From Fonsecaea monophora (Eukaryota > Ascomycota > Eurotiomycetes > Chaetothyriales > Herpotrichiellaceae), in NCBI RefSeq assembly GCF_001642475.1, contig NW_019174035.1:1-64000 (forward strand): a stretch of DNA of 64,000 bases, in the 5' to 3' direction. This document shows positions 22,533-32,725 of the stretch, in pieces. A program made the translations under genes and the position numbers. A model generated the notes under the pieces. That model had not been told where the DNA came from and did no database searches. It saw only the letters and a program-made list of their open reading frames with translations. The number at the start of each line of letters is the position of its first letter. Position 1 is the first letter of the stretch.

Positions 22533-25500
22533 TCAGCCTGGCTTCTTTGTGCGAAAGGGGGAGTGCTTGTGCGTTGATGGAAAGCTGCCAGCTGCCTCTT
22601 TCCCACACGTTACCTGGGTAGGACGTGATTTCTTGGTGCCGTACCAGTCAACATCGCTTAAGTTGAGTCTTCTTGCTCGTGGCGCGTGGCGCCCCGACCT
22701 CTCAGCACGACTGAGGGAAGGATTGTAGTGATCGGGTCCTAATTTGAGTCCTTTAGTATTGGGGTTCTTTTCCACGGGAGGTTGAATAATAGGGCCACAA
22801 GAAAATCCATTGGGAATACCATCGTGTTGATCATCTTCGCGCAGATCATAATTGAGGACCAGGTTCTTGATGCGTTGTTGTTCCTCCCTTTCGGCAGCTT
22901 GCTGCGATTTCATGGAAACGGCGAAGCTCGAGTCCGACGGTAGCTTAATTGTCTTTGTCTAAAATATTGTTAGCAACAGCGATCATCCAGATCCCGACCA
23001 TACCACTAGTCAAAAGAGGGTCAATGGGGGTTACTTGCTTGTTGTCGATTTCCCCTCTTTGTCATCAAGGAGAATGCCATTGTATTCGATTCCGCTTTTG
23101 GAGCAGGACTCGGTTCGTCCTCATTCGGCTCGATTGGCGCTCGCTGGATCTTGCGGATGGGTAAAGGTACGTCGAAATGAGTCTTGCGCTCGAACTTCCG
23201 CGAGTCCAAGCTTTCGGCCATCATCTTTTCGAATGCGCGGTCAAACTCGGCCTCGACTTCTGGGTCCAAATGTTCCTCTTGACGCAAGACAACAATCTGT
23301 TCTTCTTCATCGGAGTCAATGTCTTCTTTCTCTTCACCTGTGTCCTCTTCTGCTGCTGCTGCTGCTGCCGCCGCCGCCTTCTCCAAGTCAGAGGTTGATC
23401 TCAGCTCAGACCGGTACAGTGCTTACCTCGCCTTCTTCATCTGATGATCGCGCGATTTCAGCGTCAAGTTCAACATCACCTTCACCAAGTCCATCTTCGG
23501 AAGCAGTGTCTTCAATGTCTTCTGGTTGCTCCACACTTTTTTCGGCCCCTTGCTGCCTGTAGTTCGCGCTTACAGCTTCAGCAAATAGTTTGGCCGCCTC
23601 GCCGAGCTCAGTGACTAGCTTCCAGTTCGGGCGGACAAGGGAGTAAGTGTCCTGCACTAGGAACTCAATTTCCATGGGCAGGGGATCCTTTGTGGCCATG
23701 TAGTACTGAAAGAAAGTCAAAAAGAAATCGAGCTTTTTGCGGGAGCTACCTCTGTCAAAACAGATGCCACAAGTGTCGAGGAGAGTGCATATCAGTCGGA
23801 TCCGGAAGAACTCATCGGGGGGATCAAAGGGTGTGAAGTTCCCAGGCTGAGGTGTTCCACCTTCATGGCCAAATGTCACGATCCGATACAACGTGTCGAA
23901 CACCACGGTGGAGTCGATCATCTTGTAATTGTAGAGTTCGCCCAGGTATTTGACTTCAGCCACTCTTCGCTGATTGAACTTGAAATCGTTCTGCTCCAGA
24001 CCCAGAGTAATTTGTTCCAAGACATTGTCTATAATGCCAACGGTAAAGTCTTGATGATATCGAAAAAGAGCCTGCAGAAGAACAGCCAAGAGATGGATGT
24101 TGCTGAACTTGACTTTTCCCGGCTTGCTGAAAATCTTCTCTAACATCTGGACAACCTCCTTCTCTTCCCAATGGAGTTTTCGAATGGTCTTGAGCACCTT
24201 CATGTAGTTTCGCTTCGTCATGTCCACATATACCAGTTGTCGAACAAAGAGTTCCGTTGGCGTACGCTCTTTTTGTTGGATGGCAGCGCGCTGAGGAGGG
24301 TCGACATAGTACAACGCGTTTTCGATAAGCATACGCTCTTGGGTCCCCATGTGCTGTGCAGATTTCTTGCGGTTCAACGTCTCAAGGAAAGACGACATTC
24401 GAGGAGATGTCTCGGGGTTGCGCAGGAGATATCGACCGCAGTTTTCGAGCAAATGGGCAATGATCTCAATGTTCATCCTCGAAAAGTCATCCAAACTGAC
24501 TTTGAAACAGTGGAAAATGACGTGCTCTGGGACGATGCCAAACTTGGTGAGTTCCGCCAAATATCGGATGTTCGCCATGCGAATTTGCCCCAAAAAATCT
24601 TTTGATTTTCGTCTCTGAAGGCTTCGAAATTCGTCATCAAGATGCGAGATTAGACCCTGCACGACATCAGGCATATACTGCCCAAGAGTGGCAGCAAGTC
24701 GTGCATACAAAGGTAGTAGATCTAGTCGACCTTTGGGGACTTCCTGGATGGTCTTGACGAGACGATTTCGGGAAGCTTTGGAGTTGAGGAAGCAGAAGTC
24801 CAAAGCAACCTGGTCGACCATATCCTTGGTTTGCAGTTCTGGCAGGCGCAAAAGAATGGCATCGACTTGAGCCCCAACAGTCTTGTTCGTGATGGCGGTA
24901 GACTGCTCTTCGTTCTCTTGTGGCTTATTCGTCCCGCCTTCACCGGATGTGGCGGCAGCTTCACCACGTTCATCTGTTTCTGGCTTCTTTTTTGAATCCT
25001 CCAAAAGAATGCCTGGCACTCGACCCTTGAGGTCAACCAAGTTCTCGTAGAAACGGCGTTCTTCTTCGTCTTCCCAGATGCCAGCGCCCTCTCCTTGACC
25101 TTTGAGGTAGTCGCCTGTCTTGATCATCCCCACGCTCCCTGAAGTAGTAGTCTCGGCGCTGTCTTTCTCTTCGAGATCTGGCATTTCTTGTCCGAGGACA
25201 TCACAAAGGACTTGGGCATTTGCAACTAATTTCTCTTGGGCTTTGACCTGCTTCTCGAAATTTGCTTGTCTGTCTTCGAAAATTTCGCCGCTTTTGACAT
25301 AAGCCTCTGCATTTCGGCGGCTTTGATTGTTCAGAGATCTCTGGTCTCGAATGACGTGGGATTTTACTGTAGTCAAATATCGTTCTAGGACGTTAATGAA
25401 TCTCTGCCGGATGGGTTGAGGGATAATGGGCGCGTCTTCCTCAGAGGGGGCAGAGGAGCCTTCGCCATCTTTGGCTTGCTCGACAATCTGACCGTCTGCG

Positions 25501-26375
25501 TCAACTGTTTTTCGGCCTTCCTCCGACGGTGGTTTGAGTCCCAGAACATCCCAGGCAAAATTCTTCACAAAAAGAACAGCAAGACTGAGGTTAACATGCT
25601 CGGGATCATGGCCTAACAAATCCTTCAGAACTTCCAGGGGAAACGGATCCTGCTCGACATTCGTGTCGGATCGAACACCATTTGTGCCCACCTTCGGTTT
25701 GGATTCGGGTTGTGAAGGCGCATCTTTGCCCCGGGTTGTAGCTTCATCTGGTCGATCCGCATCATCCAGGCTTCGAAGAATGCCACATAGCCAGAATTCG
25801 GTGACGACACGAAGGAGAACTCGGTGTCGAACTAGACGCTCTTTCTCTTCCCGTTCGCGGACTTCCTGGCTCCACAATTTCACCTGAGCCTTGTCAGGAG
25901 TTGTCAAGCCCTTGCCCAGAAGCCATGCCAGCTGCTTGGTGAATTCGTGGGGTCCAAATCTCTGGTGTAGTGCGCTGACAACCTCGACACCCGCGGCAAT
26001 CTCACTCGCAGTCTTCAGTCTACCCAATCCTTCGGCTGTGGCAGCTATGATCTCGGAGAGGTATTTTTGTAGGGATAACGTGCGGATCTCGGACAGAAAG
26101 GTGTCTTGTGCAGCAGACGACAACCCAGTTCGGAGCCGTTTAATAAACGCCGTGTTTTTCTTCAGAGACGAATCGAGCGAGTTTGCTGTTTCGTAGACAT
26201 CTGCGATAGCACGGCAATTAGTGTCGGCGCCATTCCGTCGAGAGATGGATGCTGACCTTTTGCGCCTGCCCAGACGCGTAAATTTAAGTCACGTAGTTCT
26301 CCTGCGTTTGACTTATTAGTTTACCATCTCCCAAATCAACGACAGAGTGAGCATACTCTTGCGCTTGCGGTCCAT
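22533..26375 (-). CDS. NMD2: Nonsense-mediated mRNA decay factor Upf2/Nmd2
   Basis: Five exons: 26357-26375 (19 nt), 26257-26301 (45 nt), 23427-26200, 23039-23380 and 22533-22958, giving 1201 residues. Splicing the two tiny first exons yields MDRKRKRELRDLNLRVWAG, the usual fungal Upf2 N-terminus. Three MIF4G repeats follow, then an acidic Asp/Glu region, a poly-Ala run (about residues 947-955) and the Upf1-binding tail LPSDSSFAVSMKSQQ...IKNLVLNYDLRED. Upf2 bridges Upf1 and the exon-junction factor Upf3 to trigger decay of mRNAs with premature stops. The fourth intron is GC-AG (donor GCAAGT). The third intron's acceptor could be 3 nt further on (exon 4 starting at 23377). The usual end DVDWYG is followed by 34 extra residues; a 3' intron starting at the GTAACG near 22618 is possible. 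Confidence 0.93.
22959..23038 (-). other. GC-AG intron in UPF2
   Basis: This 80-nt intron starts with GCAAGT on the minus strand and ends TTTTAG, with CTAAC as branch. The nearby GT two bases on gives phase 1 and an immediate stop after splicing; only the GC donor joins RGNRQQ to TKTIKLPSDS in frame. Confidence 0.85.
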
Positions 26376-26860
26376 GACGGCCCGCGGTTTTGTGAAGAGG
26401 ATCCTGACGCTCGCATGACGACAGGATGAGATGCAGAGGAGCTGCAGGAATCCTGCCCTGGAGATCGAACGGTAGATGTCACTACGCGTTCGTCGCTGTC
26501 GGATTGCGCACCAGGCGGGTAGTGAATGAATGACCGATTCACTTTCCAGGGATATCCAGTTGGAGGGGCAATAATATTATGTTTTCACCCAAGCCTGCAT
26601 CGGGGGTAGCTAGAGCCCGCCGTGATGATGGGTGCCAAGAGCCCTCGCCAGCCCTGGCAATCCAGCGAACCAGCCAGCGACGTCCCTGCTCAATGGGGGG
26701 AATCAAGCTGAAGCAGCCTTGCAGGGGGTAACTGGGGTTGGTGTGACACTGGACGTTGGACTGACTTTACATGGGTACAGCTGCTGCTTGCTCATTATGA
26801 TTCTATCTACCACTTTATGCACTTCATGATAGTCATGCACACATGGGTGTCCCCTTCTAC
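26376..26860. other. Intergenic region upstream of UPF2
   Basis: About 485 bp between the UPF2 start and the stop of the L1-domain gene, both on minus. It must hold the UPF2 promoter. I see no gene. Confidence 0.45.
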
Positions 26861-28078
26861 TTAGACCTGTTCCTCAAACACCTTTGCTTTTTGTGCGGCC
26901 AATTTGCTTTTTCGTGCACGTGCAGCTTCCTGATCAGCCACAGGCTTTCCATTCTTTCCATCGTCTCCCTTTGGACGCTTCCGCGAGCCAGACTGAGGGC
27001 CTTTTGTGCTAGCTGCTTTTCGCTTACGCTTCTGCCCTTGTTGGGTATCGTTTTCCAAAGATTCTGTTTCCTGTGTCGCTGCAATTATATCATCATGCTC
27101 GGTCCACAGGTCGTCCGCCAACCATATTGGCACTGCAAACGAAGATTGGCCTTTTATGTGTATTCCTCTTACATTCCTCCAACCTTTGACAACATGCTTT
27201 TCAATCAGTTTGGACACAATGGTTGAGATATTTTCTGACAACTGCTCGGGCTTGAATGAGGACAGGCCAGCACGAACAGCAACGAGTGTACCAGGTCGCA
27301 GGCTGACAGGTACCGCATTGACCGCTTTTTCAATTTCTCTAGCAAGCGCTGATGGTGAGATAGGAGCAGCAGCACCGTCTTCCTTTGACTTTTTGGGCTT
27401 AGTTGTCTTGTCCCTCCTTGGGTCTGCGATTATGATTGGGATGGGCCGTTTGGAGGTTGCTTTGTAGAAGACTTTGCCTAGAATTGCTGGTAGTCGAGTG
27501 ACGATGCGATCGTCGGCGAGAAAGAGGTCGTGTTCAGAGAGCAGTTCCCGTAGTTGTTCGAATGTCTTATACCTCGCTTTGAGCTTGGTGATTCCGATAA
27601 TTCGAGTGATGCGGGACTTGAGATGTTCGGGAAATGCAGGATCTGCCACCACGTTTTTCACTGCTCTCTGGGGATCGGTGGTGATGAGACATATCCGAAG
27701 GTCTGGAGATGTGTTGAGCGGATGCGGGACGGTAATTTTGCTAGGCTTCAGACGGTGTTTATCCACGATATGTTGTTTTGTGGTGAGGGTGAGCCAAATC
27801 GTCGCTGTCGTTTCGTCAGGCCCATCCTCTTCTGAATCCGAGCTGCTGGCAGCAAGGAGACTCTTTTTCGACGAGGCCTGCTGTAAGCGCTTGGTTTCTG
27901 CTTGAATATGCTGCAACAAGGCACGGGAAGCTTTGAGGGTCTAGAGGGGAATGCGTTAGCAAAACCGCTTCCGTACATGCGACCAGTGCATAAATACCTG
28001 GTCGGGATCGAGCTGGTAGGGAGTTTGTTGGGGCTGCTTGGAGGCGACGGTGGTCGTGACCTTCGCTACAGTAGCCAT
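26861..28078 (-). CDS. Ribosomal protein L1 domain-containing ribosome biogenesis factor (Utp30/Cic1 type)
   Basis: Exons 27998-28078 and 26861-27940, joined in phase 0 across a 57-nt GTATTT...CTCTAG intron, give 386 residues. A ribosomal L1 fold fills about residues 30-290: after an acidic linker (SSSDSEEDGPDE) come WLTLTTKQHIVDKHRLKP, a central LLSEHDLFLADDRIVTRLPAILGKVFYK block typical of Cic1/Utp30, and VPVSLRPGTLVAVRAG. The C-terminal 80 residues are Lys/Arg-rich with several nuclear-localisation-like runs (KRKRKAA, SRKRPKG). Yeast relatives act in the nucleolus: Utp30 on the 90S pre-ribosome and Cic1/Nsa3 on pre-60S particles. I cannot separate the two by eye. The ATG at 28078 gives a short Thr/Gln-rich lead. 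Confidence 0.85.
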
Positions 28079-29432
28079 CGTACAAGTGGCGTTGTGTCAA
28101 TATGTGTGTTGAATGAGAGTAGAAGTCTTTGAGTTGCGACAATGTACTCTCATTTCAACAGGCGTGTCGAGAAAAAAAGTTTCTTGAAAGCCCTTGATCC
28201 ACTAGCTTTGCTCCTGGCAAGTCGCAGTGTGGGGAAAAATTCGAATCTCGCTCGGCTGACCTTCTTCGATCTGCATGCACTTTGAGCTAATATCGAAAGA
28301 CGTGGTGCAGTCTGACAAGAAAATGGATGCCCGCAGCTGGTTCACTCTGACTTGTTTACTCCGAGTACTGGTTAATGAAGGTCATTTTTATTCTGTCCTT
28401 ACCTCCACTAGCATCTCAATCCTCTATTGACTCTACTTAACTGTATCTAAATTAGAGGATATATCGTAGTTGTTGAGGTATTACACCAACATTCTAAAGT
28501 GGAATCTTTATTTTTTCGTCTGACTTTTCCATTTATTTCCGAATCTAGCTTACCGACTCTAATATTAATCAATCATGATGCGTCGCCAACTTTCTCCCCT
28601 TGGTCATCCCGGCACAACCGATGAGCCGGACGGGGATGGGCAATGCAGAAAAGAAAGATTCGTTGGGATCTCTCACGTAGCTGTGGTGGTCTTCTTCAGC
28701 AATGGTTACAGAGGTCTACAGTATCCTACATCGACGACAGACGGTTGATGCAGTATCACTATGAGCGGTAGAAGTCCTCTCACATCGCACGGACATGTAG
28801 TAGAGGCCGCATAGGTACATTTACATGCAGGTCGGTGTACGATGAGGGCAAACATGCAATGTAACTCTAGCGTAGAAAGTAGCCAACGACTTATCTGCCA
28901 GAATATGTAAGGCCATTTTCGCACACTTACTTTCCTTCCCACCTCAATAATACAATTGACTTGCAAGCTCCACAGTCTCGAGACGGTGGTATTGGGCCGA
29001 CGGTGAGCAAATCTCTCGAGGATCGGTGCCAGACGCGCTCCTCGTGCGTGTCATGAGCAGTTAGTGGCGTCTGAAAAATGCTGGCGCGCCAGAACGTCGA
29101 CTCGGGCCACTCCACATCTACCATTCGGGTGTCGTTTCTCCAATCCACATCGCGTGAGTTGCCCTCGATCCATCCATTCCAGCACCTCCAGCACCACCAG
29201 CACCTTTGCAAATGTCCAACCTCTCTTGACCTTTGACCTCTTGCGTGGCCAGCTGCATTCTTGACTTGGTGTTCTTCTTCCTTGCTCTCGATTACCCTTC
29301 AGCTGAACCTCTCATGAGCAGATACATCCCGCTGAACCCCGTACCTCTGCCGAGGACGCGTTTTTGAGCTGGTCAATCTACCCCCGGCGACCGCGCCTCC
29401 CCAGTAGCTGGACTACGTGACGCCTGAAGACC
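28079..29432. other. Divergent promoter region
   Basis: A 1.35-kb head-to-head region between the L1-domain gene and the FHA gene. A locally AT-rich patch lies at about 28370-28570 (e.g. TAAATTAGAGGATATATCG). I see no gene. Confidence 0.5.
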
Positions 29433-30964
29433 ATGGCTCCCTCGACCACTTTCGCAGAGACGGTCATGTCACCCTCTCCAGGCCCCAAGAGATCAGCAAC
29501 CTCACTACTTCCTGCCTTCGAACCGCTATCTTCGTCACCAGCCTTACCGAGACCCCTCAAGCGAAACCGAGATGCACTCGACGAGAGCACGACCTACCCT
29601 ACACCCGTCCCTACTTCTTCCACCGCTATTTTATCTTCCTCGCCAGTACATGTAGCCAAATCCCGGCCCAGCCTCCACAGGACTTCTTCTACCCTTGCTG
29701 AACGTACTCCTCTCGGTGCCGTACCCTCAATCCAATTACAAGCCGACGGCAAGGTAACGCGTATGGGAAGATCCAGCGCTTCTTGCGACTATCAATTCTC
29801 AGCAAATCGTCTCATATCCAGGGTTCACGTGGAGGCTTGCTACAAAGCTGCGGGTTCGCGTCTGGAGCGTGATCGTGTGGAAATCACGTGTACTGGTTGG
29901 AATGGTATTAAGATACACTGCAAGGGACAGGTGTACGAGGTTAAGAAGGGAGAGACATTTTCGTCCGATATTAGGGACTCGGAAATCATGATTGACGTTC
30001 ATGACAGTCGCGTCGTGGTGGATTGGCCTCCGAAACCTCACCTCGGCGCCTTCTCGTCTGAAGACGAGGAGGATGCTTCTCCTGCGAAGCGCAAGCGCGC
30101 CATGTTGCGCCATTCAACACCGCCCAGCCCAAGTCCAATGCAAGTTCGACGACGACTTTCTTCTCCCATATCCCCGTCTCCTGCCGTACAGGCCGTAATG
30201 CCTTCTTCACCGCCACTCCCTCCAGCTACCGTCGAAATATATGAAGACCCTGAATCGACCAACGAAAGCAGTGGAACGGTGACCGGGACTGAAGTGTCAC
30301 AGTCAACACAGGCACTGTCGCAGAACTGTGGACTCGCGGGAAACACTCAGAACAGTGCTTCGTTGTCTGCTGAAGAATTTTCCGACAACGACGAAGAGAA
30401 TGATCCCATCATTCATTCTTTTGGACCCTTTGGTGCAAACCTACTGCCACGTATGGCATCAGTCTCCGCTGGAGATTCGCACCACTCAAGTGATTCTGCA
30501 ACGAGTACACGATCTTCCCACACAGAACCCCTTCCTCCCAGCGAAGCTTTGAGCTCATCGAAAAAGAAAGATCCGGAATTTGACGCGCAAGGCCACATTA
30601 TTAATCAGCTCGCGTTTTCGAGATTGTCCTCGACCCCGTTGTCCACCATTTTAAGCCACCTTCCCCGCGAGGCTGGTGTTTTGTCCCTCCATGAAATCAG
30701 AAAGCTCATCCGTGAAACAGCGTGTATTGGCGAGGTTGCAAGAGAAGGCAAAGACGCCGCGGGTAAACCGCTGGAAAGCGAATTTTATTACATCCCAGAT
30801 GAAGATGAAGATGAGAAGAGAAAGGAAGCTGTGGTCAATGATTTGCGAAAGCCGGGCTTACGAGCTTGTCGCAAACAGCACAAGGTAATCTCTCCCAATC
30901 CACGACCTACCGGCAGAACAGGACTGACGTGCTATAGCAATATTTCTGGCGGAAGCCCAAATAG
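29433..30964 (+). CDS. FHA-domain protein, Tos4/Plm2-like
   Basis: Exons 29433-30884 and 30938-30964, joined in phase 0 across a 53-nt GTAATC...CTGAC...ATAG intron, give 492 residues. The N-terminal about 90 residues are Ser/Thr/Pro-rich with potential CDK sites. The FHA domain spans about 90-200: MGRSSASCDYQF, then SRVHVEA, with the TGWNGIKIHCKG strand; FHA domains bind phosphothreonine. A long acidic, Ser-rich linker with KRKR basic patches follows. The conserved C-terminal module (about 385-492) reads SRLSSTPLSTILSHLP, ACIGEVAREGKDAAGKP, FYYIPDEDEDEKRK and CRKQHKQYFWRKPK. In yeast, Tos4 and Plm2 are cell-cycle and checkpoint-regulated chromatin-bound factors. The last 8 residues come from the 27-nt final exon; without splicing the protein would end in unrelated sequence at 30977. 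Confidence 0.8.
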
Positions 30965-31625
30965 TCGATGCCTCTAGACATTGTTCATGCAAAGTCGTCA
31001 GACGATGATGAAGGCCCGGAATGGCTTTGTGAGCGCGCTGCCGGTCTACCGAGTATGATTTCTTTCTTATTGTGTCGTTTTTGGTTGCATGTCTGTGCAA
31101 CCGTGTCTCTGTACACGACAGGCTGTCGTCCCTTGTCTAGCGTTCAGCGTCATGCATAGCGAAAGGAGATCAGACATCATCAGCGTCTTTCATCTCTGAT
31201 CGGAAAACTGGGTTTTGTTGTCAATCATACCACTGTGCAGGACAAAGCCATAATCAGCTCTGATGGATGAAACTAAATGAGCACGTAGGAGGGCAAATAG
31301 GGTCGTGCCGATGCAATGCAGAATGTATCTTAAAAACATGTTTCCTTTTCGATCTTGTTGCTGTGCCTGCCTGCGCTTAGACTCGGCTTCGGAGAAAGTC
31401 TCCCGACATCGGAATGCCAAATGCTTCCATTCGGGAGAAACTCGCGTAAACCCTAGAGATCCCGAGGTCGAAGCTTTGAGCGGCGCAGGTCATTCGAAGA
31501 CGTCAATCCCTGAATTGAAGACTGCGTCGAAGAATTCCATCAACACCACATTACTTGGTCTTCCAGCGTCAACTCAAGCTCTCCTTGATTCTGCTCCTCC
31601 AGCCGGAGAGACGCACTCTATAGAC
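30965..31625. other. Intergenic region upstream of ETF alpha
   Basis: A 661-bp stretch between two + strand genes. The frame of ETF alpha stays open upstream of 31626 back to about 31305, but that part is Cys/Ser-rich and not needed for the protein. No gene is seen. Confidence 0.45.
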
Positions 31626-32725
31626 ATGCTATCGACAGCTGGACAATCCGCCTTGCGGGCAGTCCGCGCCCGCTCCCCTTCCCACACCCTTCTAAACCAG
31701 TTCCAATCGTCATCCCTCGCACGACTACTCTCCACACTTGCCATTCTCGAGCAACGCGACGGCAAACTCAACAGCGGCTCATTAGGAGCAATCACAGCTG
31801 GGGCAAAGCTCGGAGGTTCTGTACATGGCTTTGTGGCCGGAAAATCAGCCAAGGCCGTAGCACAAGAAGCGTCCAAAATCAAAGGCCTGGAGAAGGTCAT
31901 CGCGGTGGAGAATGAGGCATATGACAGAGGGCTGCCCGAGAACTGGGCACCACTGCTGGTGGAGAATATCAAGAAGGGCGGTTATACGCATGTGATCGCA
32001 GCGCATTCCGCGTTTGGTAAGAGTCTGCTCCCTCGGGTGGCGGCGTTGTTGGACGTGCAGCAGATTTCGGACGTGATGGGAATTGAGGGAGAAGACAGTG
32101 AGTTTTACAACACCGAAAGGAAGGCACATTATGCTGATACGGCACAGCGTTTGTCCGACCTATTTACGCGGGCAACGCGATCCTCACCGTCCAGAGCAGC
32201 GACCCTACCAAACTACTAACAGTGCGCCAAACATCTTTTGCTCCTGCCGAAACCGAAGGCGGCTCCGCCAGCGTCGAAGAGGGCGCAGACACCAAGGTTG
32301 AATCGTCCACGGAATGGATTTCTGAAAACCTTACAAAATCGGATCGTCCTGAACTCGCTTCGGCCGAAAAGGTTGTCTCAGGTGGCCGGGGTTTGAAATC
32401 CAAAGAAGAATTTGACCGATTGATGCCTCCTCTGGCAGATGCGTTGGGCGCGGCCATCGGGGCTTCGAGAGCTGCGGTGGACAGTGGGTTTGCAGACAAC
32501 AGTTTGCAGGTGGGCCAAACCGGCAAGAATGTCGCACCTCAACTCTATTTGGCCGTGGGAATCTCGGGCGCCATCCAACATCTTGCGGGCATGAAGGATA
32601 GCAAAGTCATTGCATGTATCAACAAGGACCCGGATGCGCCTATCTTTCAAGTGGCGGACGTGGGATTGGTCGGGGATCTGTTCGAGAGAGTCCCTGAGTT
32701 GACGGAGAAACTAAAGTCCCAATGA
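31626..32725 (+). CDS. AIM45: Electron transfer flavoprotein subunit alpha, mitochondrial
   Basis: Exons 31626-32097 and 32148-32725, joined in phase 1 across a 50-nt GTGAGT...CACAG intron, give 349 residues. The N-terminus is a mitochondrial presequence (Arg/Ser-rich, no acids for 45 residues). The ETF N-terminal domain follows (LNSGSLGAITAGAKLGGSVHGFVAG, then HVIAAHSAFGKSLLPRVAALLD). The C-terminal FAD domain has VVSGGRGLKSKEEF, LGAAIGASRAAVDSGF, QVGQTGKNVAPQLYLAVGISGAIQHLAGM and INKDPDAPIFQVADVGLVGD, all hallmarks of the subunit. With the beta subunit it carries electrons from matrix acyl-CoA and other dehydrogenases to ETF-ubiquinone oxidoreductase. The ATG at 31626 is chosen because it places the presequence at the N-terminus. 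Confidence 0.95.

Noticed and set aside
28370..28570. AT-rich patch as a repeat-induced-mutation relic of a transposon
   Set aside because: Only about 200 bp, no terminal repeats or coding remnant visible.
30938..30977. Unspliced end of the FHA protein (stop at 30975-30977)
   Set aside because: The 53-nt intron gives the conserved QYFWRKPK end, the unspliced frame does not.
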